Assembly: GCA_002780005.1 (NCBI GenBank) | Contig: PEWV01000041.1 | Span: forward strand, 1 to 38,727 | Direction: 5' to 3' | DNA length: 38,727 nt | Source of the DNA: Candidatus Aquitaenariimonas noxiae | Lineage (GTDB): Bacteria > Omnitrophota > Gorgyraeia > Aquitaenariimonadales > Aquitaenariimonadaceae | Shown here: positions 32,530-38,727 of the stretch, in pieces | How the letters are laid out: each line of letters starts with the position of its first letter | How positions within the stretch are numbered: the first letter of the stretch is position 1 | Notes under the pieces: generated by a model | What the model was told of the DNA's origin: nothing | The model's input: the letters and a program-made list of their open reading frames with translations, nothing else | The model's database searches: none | Translations under genes and position numbers: made by a program

Positions 32530-32642
32530 GACCCATTCCGCATTTTAAGAGGTATGAAGTAAAGTTTTCTGACGACACTGCTGAAGTGATCCGAGAATAA
32601 AACGCCTGCAGTAATATCGGGTTTAAAGTTTAAAAATTTTCC

Positions 32643-32671
32643 TTGCCTTAATGATGAGGCATATATATAAT
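32643..32671 (+). promoter_or_regulatory. promoter of the phosphate-transport pair
   Basis: TTGCCT (32643-32648), a 17-bp spacer and TATAAT (32666-32671). It overlaps an upstream in-frame ATG at 32651, which excludes that codon as the start of the next gene. Confidence 0.7.
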
Positions 32672-32719
32672 ATGCCTGTTGAATCTAACCGTAATTCAAA
32701 ACAATCAAAGGAGACACCT

Positions 32720-33346
32720 ATGCTTTTTAATTTCTTTCCCAAAGATGTAAATTTTTTTGACCTTTTTGAAAAGCAAGTTGAGCATGCCGTTAGCGCGGCA
32801 AAACATTTTAAAGAAGTAGTGTCGAAAGGCAAAATAAATCAGGAGTCGCTTGAGAAGATGCAGTCCATCGAGCATCAAGGCGACGACGTTGCCCACGATA
32901 TTATGAACCAATTAGATAAGAGTTTCATCACGCCCTTTGACCGTGAAGACATCCATGCTTTAGTAAAAGAATTAGACGATGTCATTGATATGATCAATAC
33001 TATTATGAGCAGATTGGTAGTTTATAGGGTTACAGGCATAGATAAAAATCTTGTGGAATTTTCCAATGTCATTGAAGACTCGGTTTTAGCACTGGCTTGT
33101 GCTGTAAAAGGAATGCGTAATAAGAAAAACTCGAAATCGGTCTCAGAGTCGTGCGTAGAAGTTAATCGCCTTGAGAACGTAGGCGATACGATGAGGGACG
33201 CGATGCTTGGAAAGCTTTTTGAAACAGAAAAAGACCCTATCGCTATAATAAAATGGAAGGAAATATACCAGGACGCCGAAACAGTCCTTGATATTTGCGA
33301 AGACGTAGCGCACGTGGTGCGGTCCATATTAGTAAAACATGCATAA
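32720..33346 (+). CDS. DUF47 family PhoU-like protein
   Basis: 208 residues from ATG 32720, chosen because AAGGAGA lies directly upstream and the promoter covers the earlier ATG. FFPKDVNFFDLFEKQVEHA is the typical DUF47 start, and EHQGDDVAHDIMNQLDKSFITPFDRED is the PhoU-like metal-binding core (here in two parts: EHQGDDVAHDIMNQL, then ITPFDRED). The protein is all helical. DUF47 genes precede Pit transporter genes in many bacteria and probably control them. The gene ends 3 bp before pit. Confidence 0.9.
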   Translation: MLFNFFPKDVNFFDLFEKQVEHAVSAAKHFKEVVSKGKINQESLEKMQSIEHQGDDVAHDIMNQLDKSFITPFDREDIHALVKELDDVIDMINTIMSRLVVYRVTGIDKNLVEFSNVIEDSVLALACAVKGMRNKKNSKSVSESCVEVNRLENVGDTMRDAMLGKLFETEKDPIAIIKWKEIYQDAETVLDICEDVAHVVRSILVKHA

Positions 33347-33349
33347 TAG

Positions 33350-34342
33350 ATGACTTTTAGCGTACTTTTTTTAATAATACTTGCTTTGGCCTTTGATTTT
33401 CTGAATGGTTTTCATGATTCAGCAAATTCCATAGCGACAATTGTTTCAACTAGAGTCCTCTCACCGCGCCTGGCCGTTATGTGGGCAACCTTTTTTAATT
33501 TTATCGCATTTCTTTTCTTCGGGTTACACGTTGCCAATACTATCGGCAAGGGGATCATTGATATAGCGATTGTGGATAAAGGTATAATTTTTGGAACGCT
33601 TATAGGTGCCTGCGGGTGGAATATACTTACCTGGTATTTTGGCCTGCCTACCAGCTCTTCCCATGCGCTAATCGGAGGTATGATAGGGGCTGCTTTGGTT
33701 AAAACTGGGCCAAGATCTCTCATGTGGCATGGCATTCTAAAAACAGTAACATTCATATTTGTTGCGCCAATAGCCGGGCTTATTTTAGGTTTAGGGTTTG
33801 GTTTGGTCGTATATTGGATATTTAAAAGAAGCTCCCCCTCAAAGGTGGACCATTTTTTTAGAAAAGGACAGTTGCTTTCAGCTTCTTTGTATAGTATAGG
33901 CCACGGGGGTAACGATGCTCAAAAAACGATGGGTGTTATAGCAGGACTCCTTTTTAGCGCCGGTTTATTGGGTGATAAATTTTATATTCCGTTCTGGGTT
34001 GTGATCGCATGTTATTTTGCTATCGCTTTCGGTACTATGTTTGGCGGATGGCGCATTGTCAAGACTATGGGGCAGAAAATAGCAAAACTTAAACCTGTGG
34101 ATGGTTTTTGCGCAGAATTGAGCGCTGCGGTCACTCTATTCGTTTCCTCATGGTTTGGTATACCTGTTAGCACTACGCATACAATAGCAGGTTCTATTAT
34201 GGGCATAGGTTCGCTTAAGCGGTTGACAGCAGTTAAATGGGGTGTGGCCGGTACTATTATATGGGCTTGGATATTAACAATTCCATGCTCAGCAGTTATT
34301 TCTGCCACAGCTTATAGTTTATACCGCTTAAAAAGTCATTAA
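33350..34342 (+). CDS. pit: inorganic phosphate transporter, PiT family
   Basis: 330 residues, about ten membrane helices. The first PiT signature is FLNGFHDSANSIATIVSTR and the second, in the C-terminal half, is YSIGHGGNDAQKTMGVIAG. GLPTSSSHALIGG and GIPVSTTHTIAGSI are the matching symmetric motifs. It imports phosphate with protons or sodium. In some bacteria PiT-type carriers also let arsenate in, a possible link with the arsenic genes. Co-transcribed with the DUF47 gene. Confidence 0.93.
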   Translation: MTFSVLFLIILALAFDFLNGFHDSANSIATIVSTRVLSPRLAVMWATFFNFIAFLFFGLHVANTIGKGIIDIAIVDKGIIFGTLIGACGWNILTWYFGLPTSSSHALIGGMIGAALVKTGPRSLMWHGILKTVTFIFVAPIAGLILGLGFGLVVYWIFKRSSPSKVDHFFRKGQLLSASLYSIGHGGNDAQKTMGVIAGLLFSAGLLGDKFYIPFWVVIACYFAIAFGTMFGGWRIVKTMGQKIAKLKPVDGFCAELSAAVTLFVSSWFGIPVSTTHTIAGSIMGIGSLKRLTAVKWGVAGTIIWAWILTIPCSAVISATAYSLYRLKSH

Positions 34343-34416
34343 CATATTGTCAGATAAGAAGTTGCATTAATCCACTCCCAATATCTCAACAGCATATCCT
34401 AATATCCAAAAAGTTC

Positions 34417-34445
34417 TTGATATAATAGGTTATTGAGTATATAAT
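34417..34445 (+). promoter_or_regulatory. promoter of the KimA-like permease operon
   Basis: TTGATA (34417-34422), a 17-bp spacer and TATAAT (34440-34445); third copy of the CTTGATATA-N13-TATATAATTG pattern. The leader is only about 25 nt, too short for a ydaO-type c-di-AMP riboswitch. Confidence 0.78.
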
Positions 34446-34476
34446 TGTGCCTTGTTATTAAAAGGAAGGGCATTAA

Positions 34477-36453
34477 ATGTCTTTAATAAAACGTGCAAAA
34501 ACACTTGTAATAGGCCGTTCTAGAAGCCCTCAGGATACCACGATCTTTCGTAAGATCTCCCTGATAGCGTTCTTTGCGTGGGTAGGGCTTGGGGCAGATG
34601 GGCTATCATCTTCGTGTTATGGCCCTCAGGAAGCCTTTCTTACATTAAGCGGACATGCGTATTTGAGTATTTTTGTCGCCCTCGGCACCGTTTTGACGAT
34701 TTTTATTATTTGCACAAGCTATTCGCAGATTGTTGAACTTTTCCCGACAGGAGGAGGCGGATATCTTGTGGCCAGTAAATTATTATCTCCTACATTGGGA
34801 ATGATCTCAGGCTGCGCGCTTCTTATAGATTACGTGCTTACAATCACCGTGTCTATTACCAGCGGCGCAGACGCAATATTTAGCTTATTGCCCCTGGGCC
34901 TACATTCATATAGGCTTGCTTTCGCGATCTCGGTCGTAATAATCTTGATGTTATTAAATATGCGGGGGGTTAAAGAATCCGTAGTAGCAATGCTGCCCAT
35001 CTTCCTTATTTTTATTGCTACTCACCTTTTTATAATAATATATGCCTTTGCCACTCATTTAAAAATCTTACCCCATATTGCTTCCGCTACGGTAAGTGAT
35101 ATGCATAGCACAGCCTCAAGCGTAGGTGTTTTCGGGATGTTGTTTTTAATAATGCGTTCTTATAGTATGGGTGCCGGAACGTATACAGGTATCGAAGCTG
35201 TAAGTAACGGCATACCGGTCTTGAGGGAACCCAGAGTCCATACTGCTAAAAAAACAATGCTTTATATGGCTATTTCTTTGGCTTTTATTGTAATGGGTTT
35301 AATGCTTTCTTATCTTTTTTATGAGGTTACTCCTCAGGCCGAAAAAACTTTAAACACGATTTTTTTTGAACAAGCAACACAGGGGTGGAGGATGGGTTAT
35401 ATTTTTGTTTTTGTCGCTCTCATGTCAGAAGCCTTCCTTCTTTTTGTCGCCGCCCAAACAGGTTTCGTAGACGGTCCTAGGGTATTATCAAATATGGCCC
35501 TGGACAGGTGGTTTCCTACGAGATTTTCTACGCTCAGCGATAGGTTGGTCATCCAAAACGGCGTTTTAATTATGGCCGGTTTATCCTTGATAATAATGGT
35601 TCTTGCGCATGGCTCTGTAAGATTTTTGGTCGTTCTTTATAGTATTAACGTTTTTATTACTTTTGTTCTATCGCAATTAGGAATGGTTAAACATTGGTGG
35701 GTTTCGCGGTCAAAAGTTAAAAACTGGCATAAAAAGCTTTTGGTAAACGGCATAGGATTACTCCTTACGGCTTTCATACTTATAGGAATGATAGTATTTA
35801 AATTTTACGAAGGCGGATGGATAACATTGGTTATTACATTTGCGCTTGTCGTTTTAGCTCTTTTAATAAAACGGCATTACTACAATACGGCAACACTGCT
35901 GCATAGGCTGAGCGGCCTGGTTACCGTCGCTGAACAATCGGCTTTGGCTACTATGGCAACCACAACCGACGGGAAAGATCACGGGGAATTCGATCCAAAG
36001 GCAAAGACCGCTATTTTGCTGGTCAGCGGGTTTAACGGAGTGGGTCTGCATACTCTTTTCGGTATAATCAGGATGTTTGCCGGGGTGTTCAAGAATTTTA
36101 TATTCATACAAGTAGGTGTTGTAGACGCCGGTAATTTTAAAGGCCGGGAAGAGATGGAGAACTTAGAATCCCAGGTAAAAAAAGATTTATACCGCTATGT
36201 AAACTTCATGAATCAGCAGGGATATTACGCGGAAGGTATTTCAGCGATAGGTATAGATGTCGTCGAAGAGGTAAATGCCATTGCTTCTAAGATATCGGAA
36301 CGCTTTCCGGATTCTGTTTTCTTCGGCGGGCAGCTGATTTTCCCGAAAGATTCTTTTGTTTCGCGCATGCTGCACAACTATACAGTATTTTCCCTGCAAA
36401 AAAGACTGTATAGGCAAGGTATTCCTTTTGTAGTATTACCTATTCGTGTCTAA
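34477..36453 (+). CDS. APC-superfamily permease, KimA/YdaO-like
   Basis: A 658-residue protein. Residues 20-470 hold about twelve membrane helices, starting with FRKISLIAFFAWVGLGADGL and SSSCYGPQEAFLTL, then ELFPTGGGGYLVASKLL. This beginning is typical of KimA (YdaO), a proton-coupled potassium importer, and of related amino-acid permeases. Residues 500-658 form a cytoplasmic domain (LLVSGFNGVGLHTLFGIIRM, then FGGQLIFPKDSF) that may sense a ligand. AAGGAAGGG precedes the ATG. Potassium is more likely than amino acids because of the start motif, but this is not settled. Confidence 0.78.
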   Translation: MSLIKRAKTLVIGRSRSPQDTTIFRKISLIAFFAWVGLGADGLSSSCYGPQEAFLTLSGHAYLSIFVALGTVLTIFIICTSYSQIVELFPTGGGGYLVASKLLSPTLGMISGCALLIDYVLTITVSITSGADAIFSLLPLGLHSYRLAFAISVVIILMLLNMRGVKESVVAMLPIFLIFIATHLFIIIYAFATHLKILPHIASATVSDMHSTASSVGVFGMLFLIMRSYSMGAGTYTGIEAVSNGIPVLREPRVHTAKKTMLYMAISLAFIVMGLMLSYLFYEVTPQAEKTLNTIFFEQATQGWRMGYIFVFVALMSEAFLLFVAAQTGFVDGPRVLSNMALDRWFPTRFSTLSDRLVIQNGVLIMAGLSLIIMVLAHGSVRFLVVLYSINVFITFVLSQLGMVKHWWVSRSKVKNWHKKLLVNGIGLLLTAFILIGMIVFKFYEGGWITLVITFALVVLALLIKRHYYNTATLLHRLSGLVTVAEQSALATMATTTDGKDHGEFDPKAKTAILLVSGFNGVGLHTLFGIIRMFAGVFKNFIFIQVGVVDAGNFKGREEMENLESQVKKDLYRYVNFMNQQGYYAEGISAIGIDVVEEVNAIASKISERFPDSVFFGGQLIFPKDSFVSRMLHNYTVFSLQKRLYRQGIPFVVLPIRV

Positions 36454-36477
36454 CTACATAAAGCCGGGAGGGCCGTC

Positions 36478-36963
36478 ATGAAGGCGCTTGTTGTCGACGG
36501 GTATAATGCTATTTATAAGATAGCCTATTTGAAGAAAATAATGGACAGAAGCCCCGAAGAGGCGCGCAAAGAAATAACAGCTTTGGCCAAGGAATACCAG
36601 AGAAAATGCGGCGGCATAGACAGGGTTTATGTTGTATTTGACGGCAAAGATGCTTACAGGGAAAATGCTTTTACGCCGCCTCCGAATCAGATTTTTTCTA
36701 GAACTGGTGAAGGTGACGAGGAAGTTGTGCGCGTTGTCAGTTGTCTATATAAAAAATATCACGTTGAAGTTGTTACGGATGATAATTTTATCAGGAATAA
36801 TTCCCGCTCCTACAACGCGAGCATTACTCCGGTAGGAGAATTTGCTGCTTGCCTGGACAAAAAGCACGCCAGGTCTGCTAAAAAGGGAGGAGAGAATAAA
36901 GTGACTCCTGATGCTGCATTCAAAATAAATGAAGATCTTAAAAAATACTGGAATATTAAATAA
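36478..36963 (+). CDS. NYN-domain (YacP-like) protein
   Basis: 161 residues. ALVVDGYNAIYKI at the N-terminus contains the first acidic residue of the PIN-like NYN nuclease fold; RVYVVFDGKDAYRE and VVTDDNFIRNN hold the others. YacP-like proteins are predicted RNases. Arginine and serine residues follow the last acidic one, as in the family. The stop overlaps the next start by 1 bp (TAATG). Confidence 0.82.
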   Translation: MKALVVDGYNAIYKIAYLKKIMDRSPEEARKEITALAKEYQRKCGGIDRVYVVFDGKDAYRENAFTPPPNQIFSRTGEGDEEVVRVVSCLYKKYHVEVVTDDNFIRNNSRSYNASITPVGEFAACLDKKHARSAKKGGENKVTPDAAFKINEDLKKYWNIK

Positions 36964-37592
36964 TGGGACTTATTTCGCTTTTATTTAAAGAACCGATTGC
37001 CTTTTTTATATTGGTCATACCTTTGATCTATTCTGTAATCATACACGAGGTCGCGCATGGCTGGGTGGCCTATTTTTTTGGGGACGATACGGCCAAACAT
37101 TCAGGCAGACTGTCGCTCAACCCTGTTCGGCACTTTGATCCCATGGGTATGCTTATGCTTTTTATTGTAGGTTTCGGATGGGCCAAGCCCGTGCCTGTTA
37201 ATTATTACAACCTTAAAAATTTCAGGATAGGGTTGATATTTGTTTCGCTAGCCGGTTGCCTCGCGAATATTATTATAGCAGCCGTCGCTATTTTTCTATT
37301 ACAATTCCAATATGTTACTTCTAATACTATCATAGTATCCATACTTGTAGTTTTAGCCAAGGTTAACATAATACTAGGGGCGTTCAATCTTATTCCCATT
37401 CCGCCATTAGACGGTTCTAAAATACTTATGGGATTTCTGCCCAAAGAAGCGCAATGGCGCCTGGCGAGACTTGAGCCATACGGGTTCTTCATATTAATTA
37501 TTTTACTATTTACGGGTTTACTCGACCCCGTTATTATTTTTGTGCAAAATATGATCCTTTTGCTTATATCGGCGGTAGTGCCTAAAATTTAG
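36963..37592 (+). CDS. site-2 protease family (M50) membrane metalloprotease
   Basis: 209 residues with about five membrane segments. The zinc site HEVAH is at residues 28-32 (SVIIHEVAHGWVAYFFGD). The second metal site is IPIPPLDGSK in the C-terminal half. FGWAKPVPVNYYNLKN is typical of the short bacterial form without a PDZ domain. It cleaves proteins inside the membrane; the substrate is unknown. It is coupled to the preceding nuclease-like gene. Confidence 0.92.
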   Translation: MGLISLLFKEPIAFFILVIPLIYSVIIHEVAHGWVAYFFGDDTAKHSGRLSLNPVRHFDPMGMLMLFIVGFGWAKPVPVNYYNLKNFRIGLIFVSLAGCLANIIIAAVAIFLLQFQYVTSNTIIVSILVVLAKVNIILGAFNLIPIPPLDGSKILMGFLPKEAQWRLARLEPYGFFILIILLFTGLLDPVIIFVQNMILLLISAVVPKI

Positions 37593-37618
37593 TATTTCAT
37601 ACAGGGTTATAGCGCAGC

Positions 37619-37647
37619 TTGATTAATAGTAAGAATTGAAGTATAAT
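37619..37647 (+). promoter_or_regulatory. candidate promoter upstream of the structured region and tRNA-Arg
   Basis: TTGATT (37619-37624), a 17-bp spacer and TATAAT (37642-37647), with no protein gene downstream. It would transcribe the hairpin series and perhaps the tRNA-Arg. Confidence 0.6.
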
Positions 37648-37684
37648 ACGGAGCACTGAAATATTATTTAGTAAATCTAAAATG

Positions 37685-37850
37685 ATCTCTCGACTGCTCC
37701 TATACGTGCAGTCTCGAGATGAAATTTTCTTCGAAAATTTCAGCGCCTGTAGCTTCCGCCTTCGCCAATGCATGCGTAGAAGAAAGATTAGCTTCGGCGC
37801 CCGCCATAATAGAACAGCGGGCGTCCGCTGAAGATTTTGTGGCGGACGGA
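37685..37850 (+). other. series of stem-loops, possible structured RNA
   Basis: Consecutive hairpins can be drawn: 37685-37697 with 37708-37720 (11 bp around a 2-by-2 internal loop); GAAATTTTC (37721-37729) with GAAAATTTC (37733-37741); GCGCCCGC (37797-37804) with GCGGGCGT (37817-37824); GTCCGC (37823-37828) with GCGGAC (37842-37847). The middle part (37751-37796) belongs to the repeat family seen at both window ends. It lies downstream of a promoter and holds no convincing gene. A non-coding RNA or a mere repeat cluster are both possible. Confidence 0.5.
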
Positions 37851-37921
37851 TTTCTCCATGAATAGCGAAAAGTAGGGTTTAGGCTCAACAAATTTTTTGT
37901 GCTAAAATGGTGGATTGAAAA

Positions 37922-37998
37922 GCGCCCGTAGCTCAAATGGATAGAGTGGCTGGCTTCGAACCAGTAGGTTGGGTGTTCGATTCACCCCGGGCGCGCCA
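37922..37998 (+). tRNA. tRNA-Arg (anticodon TCG)
   Basis: Complete cloverleaf. Acceptor GCGCCCG (37922-37928) pairs with CGGGCGC (37988-37994), followed by G and an encoded CCA. The anticodon loop CTTCGAA sits on a 5-bp stem, giving TCG, which reads CGA (arginine). The T-arm is GGGTG-TTCGATT-CACCC. Confidence 0.95.
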
Positions 37999-38010
37999 AC
38001 ATAGCAAATG

Positions 38011-38137
38011 GCAAATAGCCAATGGCATATGGTAAATAAAAAACAAAAACCATTAGCTATTTGTTAAAATGTGCTAGATTGCAAATAGCTAATGGCGAAT
38101 AGAAAAGAAGTTACCATTTGCTATTAGCTATATGCAA
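38011..38137. repeat. AT-rich inverted repeats between the two tRNAs
   Basis: CAAATAGCTAATGG at 38082-38095 is the exact inverted copy of CCATTAGCTATTTG at 38050-38063. A near copy lies at 38012-38025, and a further inverted, degenerate one at 38114-38137. No gene is seen. Strong cruciforms are possible. Confidence 0.8.
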
Positions 38138-38148
38138 TAAGCTAATAC

Positions 38149-38235
38149 GCGAGAGTGGCGGAACTGGCAGACGCGTACGGCTTAGGACCGTATGAGGGAA
38201 ACCTCTTGAGAGTTCAAGTCTCTTCTCTCGCACCA
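38149..38235 (+). tRNA. tRNA-Leu (anticodon TAG)
   Basis: An 87-nt class II tRNA. Acceptor GCGAGAG (38149-38155) pairs with CTCTCGC (38225-38231), followed by A and an encoded CCA. The anticodon loop CTTAGGA on the stem TACGG/CCGTA gives TAG, reading CTA (leucine). A long variable arm (TGAGGGAAACCTCTTG) is present. Confidence 0.95.
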
Positions 38236-38346
38236 TAGTGTAGGGTTCTCCCGCCTATGCAAAACTTTTAACTATGCATGGCGGGACCCCGCACATAGAT
38301 AGCGAAGAGTGGGGTTTAGGCGGGGAACTCCCTCCTCTCGCACCAT
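38236..38346. repeat. 110-bp segment flanked by copies of the tRNA-Leu 3' end
   Basis: The last 11 bases of tRNA-Leu plus the next base (CTCTCGCACCAT, 38225-38236) recur at 38335-38346. Between them lie a hairpin (CCCGCC near 38250 with GGCGGG near 38281) and a copy of the AGCGAARAGTGGGGTTTAGG repeat at 38298-38321. The layout resembles an insertion at a tRNA end, but no integrase is present. Confidence 0.6.
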
Positions 38347-38390
38347 TCTTCTTCGCTCAATCGTTTTCACGATTGAGCTTCGAAGGAATG
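38343..38390. repeat. 48-bp hairpin repeat module, right copy
   Basis: Identical to 183-230 over all 48 bp, including the 9-bp stem with the TTTTCA loop. It is followed at 38406-38462 by a copy of the GGTCCTGCGAAGC module that flanks the left copy, with one inserted purine-rich stretch between them. Confidence 0.88.
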
Positions 38391-38405
38391 GGCAAGAAGA
38401 AGAAT

Positions 38406-38462
38406 GGTCCTGCGAAGCTCGTACCATAGTTTAAGCGTCTAAGAGCGAAGCAGACCCGCAAG
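38406..38462. repeat. copy of the left-end GGTCCTGCGAAGC module
   Basis: GGTCCTGCGAAGC, then a single CTCGTACCATAGTTTAAGCG unit and AGAGCGAAGCAGACCCG, as at 103-172 with a few changes. The left copy carries the 18-bp unit twice. No gene seen. Confidence 0.8.
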
Positions 38463-38499
38463 GGGCATAAACTAAAGCAGGACTTGCGTCCGAAAAATG

Positions 38500-38530
38500 T
38501 TAAGGGGGAAAACGGAGTTTTCCCCCTTAA
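38500..38530. other. perfect 14-bp hairpin
   Basis: TTAAGGGGGAAAAC (38500-38513) and GTTTTCCCCCTTAA (38517-38530) pair completely around the 3-nt loop GGA. No T-run follows, so it is not a standard terminator on the + strand; on the other strand the same holds. Nearest gene is the tRNA-Leu, 265 bp upstream. Confidence 0.7.
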
Positions 38531-38640
38531 TGTACCTCCTTTCCTTATAGGAAGAGAATGTTCTTGTTATTTTTGTCAGTAAATAAATACTTTAATTAAA
38601 TTAAACTTTTTGATATAATATTGTGCTAATGGAAGATGTG

Positions 38641-38727
38641 CCCCCATAGCTTCCCGCTTCGCCAGTGCATGCGAAGAAGAAAGATTGGCTTCGTGGGATT
38701 TCGCCATGAATTGCGAAAAGTGGGGTT
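38641..38727. repeat. repeat copy cut by the window end
   Basis: 38648-38693 matches 37751-37796 with few changes, and 38704-38727 matches 37856-37879 (CCATGAATWGCGAAAAGTRGG). The window stops inside this second module. The stretch 38531-38640 before it is AT-rich and shows no gene. Confidence 0.85.

Noticed and set aside
32322-32600. 92-codon + strand frame that ends after the SLC13-type gene with a protein-like tail (RYEVKFSDDTAEVIRE)
   Set aside because: Most of it is a shadow of the transporter gene; the protein-like end is short and has no start of its own. It could be a small gene relic, but the evidence is too thin.
34446-34476. ydaO (c-di-AMP) riboswitch before the KimA-like gene
   Set aside because: Only about 25 nt lie between the predicted transcript start and the start codon.
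37700-37936. 78-codon frame on the minus strand over the hairpin series
   Set aside because: It translates repeat DNA and stem-loops, ends inside the tRNA-Arg and resembles no protein family.
37999-38148. CRISPR array between the tRNAs
   Set aside because: The repeated units are inverted and degenerate, with no regular spacers and no cas genes.
38575-38640. Promoter at the right end (TATAAT in TTGATATAAT)
   Set aside because: No -35 box at a suitable distance and no gene downstream in the window.

Overview
The window looks like a stretch of chromosome from an uncultured, Gram-negative, probably anaerobic bacterium. A TonB-dependent receptor implies an outer membrane. A Hyf/complex-I-like membrane module, a GTP-type PEP carboxykinase and a radical SAM YgiQ protein fit an anaerobic life style. 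A candidate lineage such as Omnitrophota is possible, but this is a guess from gene style, not from a marker gene. No phage, insertion sequence or CRISPR array was seen. Nearly all genes lie on the + strand, in tight operons with many ATGA or TAATG junctions. Both window ends lie inside the same family of non-coding repeats, so the window may be a whole contig that broke at repeats.

Layout. 1-340: repeat block. 341-997: flavin reductase and its terminator. 1048-7897: arsenic operon. It has a consensus promoter, a 20-bp perfect palindrome of ArsR/SmtB-operator type, a DUF134 protein, an ArsP-like permease, a 54-residue small protein, ArsM, an ArsE/ArsF/ArsG triad, ACR3, the 3' remnant of a second ACR3, and YgiQ. 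7905-16389: vitamin B12 uptake and salvage. A promoter, a cobalamin riboswitch and a terminator precede btuFCD, an alpha-ribazole phosphatase-like gene, cobU, cobT, cobS and a Dph6-like PP-loop enzyme; a second cobalamin riboswitch then precedes the outer-membrane receptor btuB. 16422-24852: a hyfBCEFGI-like complex whose large subunit has lost all four nickel-binding cysteines, followed by a MATE transporter. 24873-26370: thiM-thiE. 26382-29662: orphan receiver protein, pckG, purC. 29677-37592: DEAD-box helicase, SLC13/ArsB-type permease, PhoU-like/Pit phosphate pair, KimA/YdaO-like permease, NYN-domain protein and M50 protease. 37593-38727: structured and repetitive DNA around tRNA-Arg(TCG) and tRNA-Leu(TAG).

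How the genes work together. The arsenic genes cover methylation, arsenite efflux and a membrane thiol relay or organoarsenical efflux system. The B12 genes cover outer-membrane uptake, ABC import and rebuilding of the nucleotide loop, under two serial riboswitches. The Hyf-like cluster probably builds an ion-translocating complex of the energy-converting-hydrogenase-related (Ehr) type rather than a hydrogenase. Ten promoters with a perfect TATAAT were found; three share a longer consensus.

The most interesting points are the cysteine-less Ehr-like complex, the ArsE/F/G triad read as a DsbD-like relay, the orphan ArsR-type operator, the ACR3 remnant, the Dph6-like enzyme in the B12 operon, the nested riboswitches and the helicase leader attenuator. 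No database search was run; family calls rest on motifs recognised by eye.
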